NCBI RefSeq assembly: GCF_000503215.1
Contig: NZ_KI628539.1
Location: forward strand, 769,745 to 833,744
DNA length: 64,000 nucleotides
Direction of reading: 5' to 3'
From: Pseudomonas canadensis
GTDB taxonomy: Bacteria > Pseudomonadota > Gammaproteobacteria > Pseudomonadales > Pseudomonadaceae
Part shown: one piece after another, positions 16,229-25,555 of the stretch
Layout of the letters: the number at the start of each line of letters is the position of its first letter
How positions within the stretch are numbered: position 1 is the first letter of the stretch
Notes under the pieces: generated by a model
The model's input: only the letters and a program-made list of their open reading frames with translations
The model's database searches: none
Told to the model about the DNA's origin: nothing
Translations under genes and position numbers: made by a program

Positions 16229-17128
16229 TTAGTGGGAGTCGGCGTCCCACACCCAATTCCACACGCCTGGCAGATGCACCTCTTCACTCACCTCCTTGAC
16301 CGTACGCGCCAACGCCGCGCGCTGTAGCTGGGCGGTGTCGGTGTAGAAGGGCTCGGCGGCAGTCTTCATGCCGTTGATCCGGGCGCTGTCCAGCAGGATC
16401 TGCAAGTACTCCTGCATATGCCGCGCGGTGTAGCGGTTGATGTCGTGGAAGGTCACCACCACCGGTATCACCCCGTCCACTGTCGGCAACTCACCCAACG
16501 CAATGCGCTCGCGCACCACCGACAGTTGCCGGTATAAATTGGCTCGGCGGCGCGGGCTGCCGTTGAAGCCCCAGATCTTGCCGTCATTGGCGCTCAGGTC
16601 CGTCAGCAATACGTGCATGCCATGGCGCTGGTAGGCGGCGAAGGTGCGTCGGTCGTAATTCCAGAACGGCGGGCGCACCAGCACCGGCGGCGCGCCTGTG
16701 ATCGCGGCAATGTCGGCGGCGCCTTGGCTGAGGGTGCTTTCCAGTTCGGCATCGTTCAGCCAGCGGTGGTTGGTGTGAAACCCCGTGGCCGTGTGGAAGG
16801 CCAGGATGTGACCGGCCGCATACTCGCGCTGCATGGTCCTGCGGCCCCTTGCGCTGCCGCCGGAACGGGCTGCTTCGGTCTGCAAGAAGAACACCGCCTT
16901 GATCCCCGGCAGCACCGGGTTCTGCGCCAGGTCGGCGATCACCGACCGACTCGGGTTGTTGTAGCCCGACGCGCTCGGGCCGTCATCGAAGGTCAGCAGG
17001 AAGCGGATCGGCGCCTGGGCTTGCAGGCGTTGCTCGGTTTGCGGCGTGAGGGCAATGGGCGCGCCGATGCAGCCGCTGAGGCTCAGGGCCAGGGCTAGGA
17101 GGGCGGACGCATAAGCGAAGGATTTCAT
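16229..17128 (-). CDS. Polysaccharide deacetylase family lipoprotein
   Basis: This 299-residue protein has a lipoprotein signal peptide (LSLSGC, lipidated Cys20) and a NodB-homology domain: LLTFDDGPSAS (metal-binding Asp48/49), HTATGFHTNH as the His-containing second motif, and VLVRPPFWNYD as the third. It should remove N-acetyl (or O-acetyl) groups from a cell-envelope or extracellular polysaccharide. It is transcribed behind the OprD-type porin, with a hairpin between them, and no biosynthesis genes are nearby. The substrate is unknown. Confidence 0.85.
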   Translation of the reverse strand: MKSFAYASALLALALSLSGCIGAPIALTPQTEQRLQAQAPIRFLLTFDDGPSASGYNNPSRSVIADLAQNPVLPGIKAVFFLQTEAARSGGSARGRRTMQREYAAGHILAFHTATGFHTNHRWLNDAELESTLSQGAADIAAITGAPPVLVRPPFWNYDRRTFAAYQRHGMHVLLTDLSANDGKIWGFNGSPRRRANLYRQLSVVRERIALGELPTVDGVIPVVVTFHDINRYTARHMQEYLQILLDSARINGMKTAAEPFYTDTAQLQRAALARTVKEVSEEVHLPGVWNWVWDADSH

Positions 17129-17151
17129 GGTGTGCGCGGGCTCGAATGAAA

Positions 17152-17179
17152 GCCGCTGCTGATTCAGCTCAGCAGCGGC
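17152..17179 (-). terminator. Hairpin after the OprD-type porin gene
   Basis: GCCGCTGCTG and CAGCAGCGGC form a 10-bp stem with an 8-base loop. On the minus strand it follows the porin stop by 33 bases and is followed by TTTCATT, a weak U-tract. It may attenuate rather than fully terminate readthrough into the deacetylase gene. Confidence 0.6.
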
Positions 17180-17212
17180 AGGCGCGCACCATACAGCAAG
17201 GTCAATGATGGT

Positions 17213-18463
17213 TTACAGCAGGCTTATCGGGTAACTGACGATCAACCGGTTTTCGTCGAACTCATTGTTGCTGTAGTCGCGGCGCATGCTGGAGTTACGC
17301 AGGCGCACATTGAGGTTTTTGGCCACGCCGCTTTGTACGGTATAGCCCACTTCGGTTTCGCGACCCCATTCCTTGCCGTCGGTGATGGTGCCGGTGTGCA
17401 CGTTACTGCCACTGATGTAGCGGTTCATCAGGGTCAGGCCGGGCACGCCGAGGGCGGCGAAGTTGTAGTCGTGACGTACTTGCCAGGATTTTTCCTGGGC
17501 GTTGTCGTAGCTGGAGTTGTAGCTGTCGTTGGCCAGGGTGCCGCCGCTGGTGCCGTTGACGCGCATCCACGCGCTGTTGCCGGTGAGTTTTTGCAGGCCC
17601 ACATAGAAGGTGTTACCGCCGTACTTGGCGGAGAACAGGCCGGACCAGGTCTTGTTGTCCAGGTCGCCGGCGCGGGCGCTGCCGTCGTCCTTGCCGTAGA
17701 AGAAACCCAGGTTGGCGCCCAGGGTCCAGTCGCCGATAGGCTGGCTGTGGATCAGGTTGACGAACTGCTGGCTGTAGATGTCCTTGAGCTGCGCGTTCCA
17801 CAGGCCGATCTGAGTGCGTTTGTCGTTGAACGCGTATTCGCCGCCCTGAAAGTTGAAGCGGTCCGAGGTGAACGCGGTTTTACCGAACATCGACATGTCA
17901 GTCATGCTGCTGTCGTCGCGCGGGCTGTTGGCGCGGAACTGGCCGCCGTAGAGGGTCAGGCCATCGATTTCTTTCGAGGTGATTTGCCCGCCACGCAGGG
18001 TTTGCGGGAGGGAGCGGCCATCGTCCGAGCGCAGGATCGGCAGCACCGGCATCCACTCGCCGACCTTCACTTCCGTCTTGGAAATACGCGCCTTGAACGC
18101 CACCCCTAGACGCCCGAATTCATCCGCCGGGCGGCCATCACGGTCCAACGGCAACAGTTGGGTACCCCCGGTGCCGCGTCCGCCATCCAGTTTTAACGAA
18201 TACAACCCCAGCACATCCACGCCAAACCCCACCGTGCCCTGGGTAAAGCCAGACTTGGCGTCGAGGATGAAACTCTGCGTCCACTCCTGCGCGCCGCCCT
18301 GGGCCTTGGTGGGGTTGGTGTAGTTGCGGTTGAAGAAGAAATTGCGCAGGTTGAGGTTGGCGCTGGCGTCTTCGAGAAAGCCGTGTTCTTCAGCGACGAC
18401 GGGCAGGGCGAGACTGGCGACAGCGGTTGCCAGCAAGAGCCGGCGCGGGTGGAAAGTGCTCAT
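17213..18463 (-). CDS. OprD-family outer-membrane porin (probable aromatic-acid channel)
   Basis: This 416-residue porin has a signal peptide (LLLATAVASLALPVVAEE, cleaved after VVA) and the OprD family pattern: NLNLRNFFFNRNYTNP at the mature N-terminus, AQEWTQSFILDAKSGFTQG, and a C-terminal beta-strand ending YPISLL. OprD-family channels of the OccK group take up benzoate-like carboxylates. Its place beside the pca cluster suggests protocatechuate or 4-hydroxybenzoate as substrate, but this is inference from context. Confidence 0.88.
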   Translation of the reverse strand: MSTFHPRRLLLATAVASLALPVVAEEHGFLEDASANLNLRNFFFNRNYTNPTKAQGGAQEWTQSFILDAKSGFTQGTVGFGVDVLGLYSLKLDGGRGTGGTQLLPLDRDGRPADEFGRLGVAFKARISKTEVKVGEWMPVLPILRSDDGRSLPQTLRGGQITSKEIDGLTLYGGQFRANSPRDDSSMTDMSMFGKTAFTSDRFNFQGGEYAFNDKRTQIGLWNAQLKDIYSQQFVNLIHSQPIGDWTLGANLGFFYGKDDGSARAGDLDNKTWSGLFSAKYGGNTFYVGLQKLTGNSAWMRVNGTSGGTLANDSYNSSYDNAQEKSWQVRHDYNFAALGVPGLTLMNRYISGSNVHTGTITDGKEWGRETEVGYTVQSGVAKNLNVRLRNSSMRRDYSNNEFDENRLIVSYPISLL

Positions 18464-18594
18464 GGTGTTTGACCTGTTGTTATTGGGTTTATGCAGGTGG
18501 CGGCCATGGTGCGGGGCGGTATGGGGGCGATGAAAGTGGGGGAGAGCGGGTTGTGGGCGATGATCGAACGCAAGTTGGTCACCCCTGAAAACAA

Positions 18595-18618
18595 AAAGCC
18601 CACCAAGAGGTGGGCTTT
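18595..18618 (-). terminator. Terminator of the emhABC operon
   Basis: AAAGCCCACC and GGTGGGCTTT form a 10-bp stem with a 4-base loop. Read on the minus strand it is followed by TTGTTTTC, and it lies 16 bases after the emhC stop. Confidence 0.85.
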
Positions 18619-18634
18619 GTTGACGTAGGTGCTA

Positions 18635-20092
18635 TCAGAACAACTTCAGCGCCGGTGCTTCTTCTTTCAACGGCTCATTCTTCGCGGTCTGCTCATTCCA
18701 GCCGCCGCCGAGGGCCTTGTACAGGTTGACCTCGCTGGTCAGCTGCGCCAGGCGATCGGTGATCAGCGATTGCTGGGCACTGAACAGTTGGCGCTGGGCA
18801 TCGAGGAACGTCAGGTTGCTGTCGACACCAATGCGGTAGCGACGCTCGGCCAGGCGGTAGTAATCCTGGTTGGCCGCGACGAAGCCACGCTGGGCATCCA
18901 GTTGCTGCTTGTAGGTCTCACGTGCGGCGAGACCGTCGGAGACTTCCTGGAAGCCGGTCTGAATCGCCTTCTCGTAGTTCGCCACGTTGATCTCTTTCTG
19001 GATCTTCGAGTAGTCCAGGCTGGCGCGCAGGCTGCCGGCGTTGAAGATCGGGATGTTGATCTGCGGGGCGAACGACCAGGTGCCCGAACCGCCTTTGAAC
19101 AAGCCGCCCAGGTTCGGGCTCGCGGTGCCAGCACTGGCAGTCAGGGTGATGCTCGGGAAGAACGCCGCTCGGGCCGCGCCGATGTTGGCGTTGGCGGCCT
19201 TGAGGTTGTACTCGGCCTGGACGATATCGGGGCGACGTTGCAGCAGGTCGGACGGCAAGCCGGCCGGCACTTCGCTGAGCAGGTCATCCGACAGCGGCTT
19301 GCTGGCGATATTCGCCGGCAGGCCGGTGCCCAGCAGCAGGGTCAGGCTGTTTTCGTCCTGGGCCACCTGGCGGGTATAACGCGCCAGGGCAACCCGGGCG
19401 TTTTCCACCGAGGTGCGCGACTGGCTCAGGTCGAGGGCCGAGGCCACGCCGACTTCATTGCTGCGCGAGGTGAGCTTGAAGCTCTGCTCGTAGGCATCCA
19501 GGGTGTCCTGGGTGAGCTTGAGCAGTTCCTTGTCGGCCTGCCAGGTCAGGTAGGCATTGGCCACACTGGCCACCAGACTGATCTGGGTACTGCGCCGCGC
19601 TTCTTCAGTGGCGAAGTACTTTTGCAGGGCTTCTTCACTCAGGCTGCGTACGCGACCGAACAGGTCCAGCTCATAGGAGCTGATCCCGAGACCGGCCGAG
19701 TATTGGCTGCTGATGGTCGATTCGCCGGTCTGCGACAGGCGGGCCGGCGTACGCGAACGGCTGCCGCTGCCCGTGGCCGACACGGCCGGGAACAGGTCGG
19801 CGCGCTGGATCTGGTACTGCGCGGCATAGGCGTCGATGTTCAGGGCCGCGACACGCAGGTCGCGGTTGTTCACCAGCGCGGTCTGGATCAGCTGTTGCAG
19901 GGCAGGGTCATGGAAAAACTGCTTCCAGCCCTGCTCGGCAGCGGCCTGGCTCGGCGCCTGGGCCGACGAATACGCCGGCCCCTGCGGGAACTGTGCGGCC
20001 ACCGGCGCTTCGGGGCGCTGGTAGTCAGGTATCAGCGAGCAGCCACTGAGCACGAATGCCGTGACGGCTAGGGAAAGTAGCGACTTGCTCAT
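18635..20092 (-). CDS. emhC: RND efflux outer-membrane lipoprotein channel, OprM/TtgC/EmhC class
   Basis: This 485-residue outer-membrane factor begins with a lipobox (VLSGC, Cys18) and CSLIPDYQRPEAPVAAQFP, the N-terminus of the OprM/TtgC group. The two structural repeats are visible around LRVAALNIDAYAAQYQIQRA and SDLLQRRPDIVQAEYNLKAA. It forms the trimeric exit duct of the tripartite pump. Its ATG overlaps the emhB stop by 4 bases. The symbol follows P. fluorescens usage; ttgC would be the P. putida name. Confidence 0.92.
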   Translation of the reverse strand: MSKSLLSLAVTAFVLSGCSLIPDYQRPEAPVAAQFPQGPAYSSAQAPSQAAAEQGWKQFFHDPALQQLIQTALVNNRDLRVAALNIDAYAAQYQIQRADLFPAVSATGSGSRSRTPARLSQTGESTISSQYSAGLGISSYELDLFGRVRSLSEEALQKYFATEEARRSTQISLVASVANAYLTWQADKELLKLTQDTLDAYEQSFKLTSRSNEVGVASALDLSQSRTSVENARVALARYTRQVAQDENSLTLLLGTGLPANIASKPLSDDLLSEVPAGLPSDLLQRRPDIVQAEYNLKAANANIGAARAAFFPSITLTASAGTASPNLGGLFKGGSGTWSFAPQINIPIFNAGSLRASLDYSKIQKEINVANYEKAIQTGFQEVSDGLAARETYKQQLDAQRGFVAANQDYYRLAERRYRIGVDSNLTFLDAQRQLFSAQQSLITDRLAQLTSEVNLYKALGGGWNEQTAKNEPLKEEAPALKLF

Positions 20093-23000
20093 TGGCCAGC
20101 CTCTTTAGGAGTTTCAGTAGTGTCAGTCTTTTTACGTTCGCCAGCAGCGGATACGGTTGCGAAGAACAATGGCACCCAGAAGATCGCCAGGACAGTGGCC
20201 GTGATCATACCGCCAATTACGCCGGTACCGATGGCGTGCTGGCTGCCTGAGCCGGCGCCCGAGGAGATCGCCAGCGGCAGTACGCCGAGGATGAACGCCA
20301 TGGAGGTCATGATGATCGGACGCAGACGCATGCGGGACGCCTCGATGGCCGACTCGACGATGCCTTTGCCCTGTTCGTGGAGCTCTTTGGCGAATTCCAC
20401 GATCAGGATGGCGTTCTTCGCCGCCAAGCCCACCGTCACCAACAGGCCCACCTGGAAGAACACGTCATTGGACAGCCCGCGCATGCTGGTAGCGATCAAC
20501 GCACCCACCACGCCCAGCGGCACAACGAGTACCACCGCAATCGGGATCGACCAGCTTTCGTACAGGGCCGCGAGGCACAGGAACACCACCAGCAGCGACA
20601 ATGCATACAGCGCAGGCGCCTGGGAGCCGGACAGACGTTCTTCGTACGACAGGCCGGTCCACGCGTAGCCGATACCGGCCGGCAGTTCCTTGGCGATACG
20701 TTCGACTTCGGCCATGGCGTCACCGGTACTGTAGCCCGGAGCCGGGGTACCGAGGATTTCCATCGCCGCTACACCGTTATACCGCGACAGCTTCGGCGAA
20801 CCGTAGATCCACTTGCCCGAGGAAATGGCCGACATCGGCACCATCTTCCCGGAGTCGCTGCGCACGTACCATTTGTCCAGGTCTTCCGGTGACATGCGGC
20901 CAGCGGCCTCGCCTTGCACGTACACCTTCTTCACTCGACCACGGTCGATGAAGTCGTTGACGTAGCTGCCACCCAAGGCGATCGCCAGGGTCTGGTTGAT
21001 GCTCGACAGCGTAATTCCCTGGGCGCTGGCCTTCTCGTCGTCGACGGTGAGCTCGTACTGCGGCTCATCGTTCACGCCGTTGGGGCGCACACCGGCCAGG
21101 ATCTTGCTTTGCGCTGCCGCACCGAGGAACTGGTTGCGCGCTTCCATCAGTTTTTCGTGGCCGACACCGCCCTGGTCTTGCAAGAACACGTCGAAACCGG
21201 TGGCGTTACCCAATTCCAGAACCGAAGGCGGCACGATGGCAAATACCATGGCGTCCTTGAAGGCCCCGAAGAAGTAACCCTGGGCACGCTTGGCAACCTC
21301 GAATACCGACATGGAAGAATCGCGTTCATCCCACGGCTTGAGCATCACGAATGCCAGGCCCGAACTCTGGCCACGGCCGGCGAAGTTAAAGCCGTTTACG
21401 GTAAATACCGACTTCACAGCCTTGCCTTCGCCCGGCTCGCCTTCCTTGTCGTGCAGCAGGAAGGCACGCATGTCGTCGATGACTTTCTGCGTACGTTCAG
21501 CCGAAGAGCCGACCGGGGTCTGCACCTGGGCGAAGATCACGCCCTGGTCTTCTTCTGGCAGGAACGCGCTTGGAATGCGGGTGAACAGCCAGATCATGCC
21601 GGCGAAGATGATCAGGTACACGAAGAATGCAGGAAACTTGTGCTTGATCATGTTGCCCACGCCGCGCTCGTAGCTCAGTACGCCACGGTCGAAAGTGCGG
21701 TTGAACCAGCCGAAGAAACCACGCTTGGGTTGGCCGTGCTTTTCCGGGTCGATCGGCTTGAGCATGGTGGCGCACAACGCCGGGGTAAAGATCAGGGCAA
21801 CCAGTACCGACAACGCCATGGCCGAAACGATGGTGATGGAGAACTGCTTGTAGATCACGCCGGTAGAGCCGCCGAAGAACGCCATCGGCAACAGTACCGC
21901 CGACAGGACCAGGGCAATACCCACCAGGGCGCCCTGGATCTGGCTCATGGATTTCACCGTCGCTTCTTTCGGCGACAGGTGTTCCTCGGCCATGACCCGC
22001 TCGACGTTTTCCACCACCACGATGGCATCGTCCACCAGCAAGCCGATGGCCAGGATCATGCCGAACATGGTCAGGGTGTTGATGGTGAAGCCGAACGCGG
22101 CCAGGATCCCGAAGGTACCCAGCAATACCACCGGTACCGTCATGGTGGTGATGATGGTGGCGCGGAAGTTCTGCAGGAACAGGAACATCACCAGGAACAC
22201 CAGCACGATCGCCTCGACCAGGGTGTGGACTACACCGGAGATCGATTCGGTCACGACTGGCGTGGTGTCATACGGCACCACGGCCTTCATGCCTGGCGGG
22301 AAGAACGGTTCCAGGGACGCCACGGTGGCACGGATGGCCTTGGCGGTGTCCAGGGCGTTGGCGCCCGATGCCAGCTTGATCGCCATGCCGGAAGCCGGCT
22401 TGCCGTTGAACTGTGCACTGATGCTGTAGTTCTGGCCGCCCAGTTCGATGCGGGCGATGTCACGCAGGCGCACTTGCGAGCCGTCGGCATTCACCTTCAT
22501 GAGGATCTTGCCGAACTCTTCGGCAGTCTGCAGGCGGGTCTTGCCGATGATGGTCGCGTTCAGCTGGGTGCCGGGCAGGGCAGGCAAACCGCCCAGTTGA
22601 CCGGTGGCCACCTGTACGTTCTGGGCCGAGATGGCGGTGCTGACGTCTACCGGGGTCAACTGGTAGTTGTTCAGTTTGGCCGGGTCGAGCCAGATACGCA
22701 TGGCGTACTGCGAACCGAACACCTGGAAGTCACCGACGCCCGCGGTACGCGAGATCGGGTCCTGGATGTTGGACACGATGTAGTTGGACAAGTCGTCCTT
22801 GGTCATGCTGCCGTCTTCCGACACCAGACCGATCACCATCAGGAAGTTCTTCACCGACTTGGTCACGCGGATACCCTGCTGCTGCACTTCTTGCGGCAGC
22901 AGTGGGGTCGCCAGGTTCAGCTTGTTCTGCACCTGAACCTGGGCGATGTCCGGGTTGGTACCCTGGTTGAACGTCGCGGTGATGGTCATGCTGCCGTCGG

Positions 23001-23250
23001 AGTTACTGTCCGAGGCGACATAACGCAGGTTGTCGATACCGTTGAGCTGTTGCTCGATCACCTGCACCACGGTGTCCTGCACGGTTTGTGCGGACGCGCC
23101 TGGGTAGGTGACCTGGATGTCGATGGCGGTTGGCGCGATGGCCGGGTATTGGTTGATGGGCAACTTCAGGATCGACAGTGCCCCGACCAGCATGATCACC
23201 AGGGCAATTACCCAGGCGAAAATGGGACGGTCGATAAAAAATTTCGACAT
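20089..23250 (-). CDS. emhB: RND efflux inner-membrane transporter, MexB/TtgB/EmhB class
   Basis: This 1053-residue HAE-1 proton antiporter is the pump subunit that exports hydrophobic antibiotics, solvents and aromatics. The proton-relay aspartates are in TM4 (GLLVDDAIVVVENVERVM) and the lysine in TM10 (GLAAKNAILIVEFAKEL). The N-terminus MSKFFIDRPIFAWVIALVIM is canonical. It follows emhA by 3 bases and overlaps emhC by 4. Length and order match MexAB-OprM, TtgABC and EmhABC. Confidence 0.96.
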   Translation of the reverse strand: MSKFFIDRPIFAWVIALVIMLVGALSILKLPINQYPAIAPTAIDIQVTYPGASAQTVQDTVVQVIEQQLNGIDNLRYVASDSNSDGSMTITATFNQGTNPDIAQVQVQNKLNLATPLLPQEVQQQGIRVTKSVKNFLMVIGLVSEDGSMTKDDLSNYIVSNIQDPISRTAGVGDFQVFGSQYAMRIWLDPAKLNNYQLTPVDVSTAISAQNVQVATGQLGGLPALPGTQLNATIIGKTRLQTAEEFGKILMKVNADGSQVRLRDIARIELGGQNYSISAQFNGKPASGMAIKLASGANALDTAKAIRATVASLEPFFPPGMKAVVPYDTTPVVTESISGVVHTLVEAIVLVFLVMFLFLQNFRATIITTMTVPVVLLGTFGILAAFGFTINTLTMFGMILAIGLLVDDAIVVVENVERVMAEEHLSPKEATVKSMSQIQGALVGIALVLSAVLLPMAFFGGSTGVIYKQFSITIVSAMALSVLVALIFTPALCATMLKPIDPEKHGQPKRGFFGWFNRTFDRGVLSYERGVGNMIKHKFPAFFVYLIIFAGMIWLFTRIPSAFLPEEDQGVIFAQVQTPVGSSAERTQKVIDDMRAFLLHDKEGEPGEGKAVKSVFTVNGFNFAGRGQSSGLAFVMLKPWDERDSSMSVFEVAKRAQGYFFGAFKDAMVFAIVPPSVLELGNATGFDVFLQDQGGVGHEKLMEARNQFLGAAAQSKILAGVRPNGVNDEPQYELTVDDEKASAQGITLSSINQTLAIALGGSYVNDFIDRGRVKKVYVQGEAAGRMSPEDLDKWYVRSDSGKMVPMSAISSGKWIYGSPKLSRYNGVAAMEILGTPAPGYSTGDAMAEVERIAKELPAGIGYAWTGLSYEERLSGSQAPALYALSLLVVFLCLAALYESWSIPIAVVLVVPLGVVGALIATSMRGLSNDVFFQVGLLVTVGLAAKNAILIVEFAKELHEQGKGIVESAIEASRMRLRPIIMTSMAFILGVLPLAISSGAGSGSQHAIGTGVIGGMITATVLAIFWVPLFFATVSAAGERKKTDTTETPKEAGQ

Positions 23251-23253
23251 GGG

Positions 23254-24402
23254 TTACTCCCCCTGGCCAGCAGCGGCAGCAGGAGCTGGAGCAGAACCGG
23301 CAGGCTTGGCGTTGTCGGCGTCCTTGACCTTGACTTCGATACCCGGCTTGATGAATTGCAGGCCTTCGGTGATCACGCGGTCACCGGCGTTCAGGCCTTT
23401 TTCCACCAGCCAGTAGGCGCCGGCCGTGCGGTTGGCCACCAGTTGACGCTGCTCGACCTTGTTGTCTTTGTTCACCACCATCGCGGTCGGGATACCTTTG
23501 ATATCGCGGGTCACACCTTGTTGGGGTGCCAGGATGGCCTTGCTGTTGACGCCAGCTTGCAGTTGGGCGTGTACGAACATGCCCGGCAGCAGCGTGTGGT
23601 CAGGGTTGGGGAACACGGCGCGCAGGGTCACGGAACCGGTGGTCTGGTCAACCGACACTTCGGAGAATTCAAGCTTGCCGTCCTGGCCGTAGTCGCTGCC
23701 GTCTTCCAGGGTCAGCTTGACCTTGGCGGCGTTGGCGCCGGCTTTTTCCAGTTGGCCGCTTTCCAGGTCACGGCGCAGTTTCAGCATTTCGGCCGAAGAC
23801 TGCGTGACGTCGACGTAGATCGGGTCCAGTTGCTGGATCACGGCCATGGCATCGGTCTGGCCATTGCTGACCAGCGCGCCTTCGGTCACCGAAGAGCGGC
23901 CGATACGCCCGGAGATCGGCGCGAATACTTTGGTGTAACGCACGTTGATCTGGGCCGTTTGAACGTTTGCTTCCGCAGTCATGCGGTTGGCGACGGCGGT
24001 GTCGTATTCCTGGCGGCTGACGGCTTGTTCATCGACCAACTGCTTGTAGCGGTCGGAGATGGACTTGGTCTGGGTCAGGCTGGCTTGTGCGCTTTTCAGG
24101 GTGGCGTCGTACACCGACGGGTCGATCTGGTAGAGCTGTTGCCCTTCCTTCACGTCGCCGCCTTCCTTGAACAGGCGCTTGAGAATGATGCCGTTGACCT
24201 GTGGGCGAACTTCCGCGATGCGGTAGGCGGTGGTGCGGCCTGGCAGCTCGGACGTCAGGGTATAGGCTTGCGGTTGAATGGTGACCACGCCGACCTGAGG
24301 GGTTTGAGCGGGCGGAGCCGCTTCTTCCTTTTTACATCCGCTGAGCAGCGATGCCAGGGCGACGGCAGTGACCAGAGCGGTAACAGCTGGCTTAAGTTGC
24401 AT
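23254..24402 (-). CDS. emhA: RND efflux periplasmic adaptor lipoprotein, MexA/TtgA/EmhA class
   Basis: This 382-residue membrane-fusion protein has lipobox LLSGC (Cys23), the lipoyl half-motifs around QVNGIILKRLFKEGGDVKEG and APISGRIGRSSVTEGALVSN, and an alpha-hairpin between them. It joins emhB to emhC. The ATG at 24402 is chosen for its GAGGAT ribosome binding site; an in-frame upstream ATG would put 20 residues before the signal peptide. It is the first gene of the operon and is divergent from emhR. Confidence 0.94.
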   Translation of the reverse strand: MQLKPAVTALVTAVALASLLSGCKKEEAAPPAQTPQVGVVTIQPQAYTLTSELPGRTTAYRIAEVRPQVNGIILKRLFKEGGDVKEGQQLYQIDPSVYDATLKSAQASLTQTKSISDRYKQLVDEQAVSRQEYDTAVANRMTAEANVQTAQINVRYTKVFAPISGRIGRSSVTEGALVSNGQTDAMAVIQQLDPIYVDVTQSSAEMLKLRRDLESGQLEKAGANAAKVKLTLEDGSDYGQDGKLEFSEVSVDQTTGSVTLRAVFPNPDHTLLPGMFVHAQLQAGVNSKAILAPQQGVTRDIKGIPTAMVVNKDNKVEQRQLVANRTAGAYWLVEKGLNAGDRVITEGLQFIKPGIEVKVKDADNAKPAGSAPAPAAAAGQGE

Positions 24403-24498
24403 GAAGATCCTCGGGTCAGGCGCGCAGAGTGCGCACAAGAAGTGTGGAAGGGTAAAAAACAAGCACTGACTGGATAAGTAGCTTGCTACGCAATATAC

Positions 24499-24520
24499 TT
24501 ACGTTCATGGTTGTTTGTAA
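24499..24520. promoter_or_regulatory. TtgR/EmhR-type operator
   Basis: TTACGTTCATGG followed by TTGTTTGTAA forms an imperfect inverted repeat (TTAC...GTAA). The flanking ATATAC on the left also matches the P. putida TtgR operator as I remember it, with about one or two changes. It sits between the divergent emhA and emhR genes and should let the repressor control both. Confidence 0.82.
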
Positions 24521-24688
24521 ACTCTTGACAGGCTGCGCGGAATGTTGACAAAGCAACGCCCAAAGCCTCGATTTCATTACGTTCGGCACCCATGACGGTG
24601 TCGTCCCACAAATATTCGGATGATCGTTACCGACGGTTAATTCTGCGTTAACGATAGTCTCAAGTGTCCTGATTGAGGTTGTACTGCC

Positions 24689-25321
24689 ATGGTTCGTCGC
24701 ACCAAAGAGGAAGCTCAGGAAACGCGCAGCCAGATTCTTCAAGCCGCCGAGCAAGCCTTCTATGAGCGCGGCGTCGCGCGGACCACGCTGGCGGACATCG
24801 CCGCGCTGGCCGGTGTGACGCGGGGTGCCATCTACTGGCATTTCAGCAATAAATCCGATTTGCTCCAGGCGTTGCTCGACACGCTGCATGAGCCGCTGGA
24901 CGAGTTGGCCAGGGCGAGTGAAAGCGAGGATGAACTCGACCCGCTGGGCTGCATGCGCAAGCTGTTGATTCATTTGTTTCATCAAGTGGCCCTGGACCCG
25001 AAAACCCGGCGCATCAACGAGATCTTGTTCCATAAGTGCGAATTCACCGATGAAATGTGCGATATGCGTCGCCAACGTCAGACCCATAGCCTGGAGTGCA
25101 ACCTGCGCATCGGCCTGACCTTGCGTAACGCGGTCCATCGCGGGCAACTGCCGGAAAACCTCGATACCACCCGTGGCGCGGTGTGCATCCACGCCTACAT
25201 CAACGGGCTGATCGGCCAGTGGCTGCTGGTTCCCGACAGCTTCCAACTGCATCAGGAAGCCGAACGCTGGGTGGATGCCGGGCTGGACATGCTGCGCTGG
25301 AGCCCCAGCCTGCGCAATTGA
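24689..25321 (+). CDS. emhR: TetR-family repressor of the efflux operon, TtgR/EmhR class
   Basis: This 210-residue protein has the TetR helix-turn-helix at about residues 12-57 (ARTTLADIAALAGVTRGAIY, then WHFSNKSDLLQALLDTL) and a ligand-binding C-terminal domain resembling TtgR/AcrR/NalC (TLRNAVHRGQLPENLDTTRG). It should repress emhABC and itself until a hydrophobic ligand binds. It is divergent from emhA across 286 bases that hold the operator. Confidence 0.93.
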   Translation: MVRRTKEEAQETRSQILQAAEQAFYERGVARTTLADIAALAGVTRGAIYWHFSNKSDLLQALLDTLHEPLDELARASESEDELDPLGCMRKLLIHLFHQVALDPKTRRINEILFHKCEFTDEMCDMRRQRQTHSLECNLRIGLTLRNAVHRGQLPENLDTTRGAVCIHAYINGLIGQWLLVPDSFQLHQEAERWVDAGLDMLRWSPSLRN

Positions 25322-25503
25322 GACAAAATGCGTAATTGCATCAGGTTGTGTCAACAGTAAAGCCTAAGGACAGTCAATCGTCCTTCCGCCTGATCGGTGG
25401 GGTGACTTTATATACGGGCTGGCGCCGGGTTGATAGGTAGCCGCCTAAGTATTTTGTAGCGATTTTGTTGCAGGGCTGTGAAGGAATGTTACCCAGCATC
25501 CAT

Positions 25504-25539
25504 GAAAAAGCCCCGGTTCCTTCGAACCGGGGCTTTTTC
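25504..25539. terminator. Bidirectional terminator between emhR and xenB
   Basis: GAAAAAGCCCCGGTT pairs with AACCGGGGCTTTTTC around a CCTTCG loop. A- and T-runs on both sides allow termination of the xenB transcript (minus) and of emhR readthrough (plus). Confidence 0.93.
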
Positions 25540-25555
25540 GTTTCAGCTTTTTACA

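Noticed and set aside
18635..24402. Efflux operon as MexCD-OprJ or MexEF-OprN class
   Set aside because: The divergent TetR gene with the TtgR-type operator and subunit lengths of 382/1053/485 fit MexAB-OprM/TtgABC/EmhABC; no NfxB or MexT regulator is present.
20914..24477. A very long open frame on the plus strand antisense to emhB and emhA
   Set aside because: It mirrors the RND pump genes codon for codon, contains the His/Gln/Gly-rich composition usual for antisense frames in GC-rich DNA, and has no family motif.
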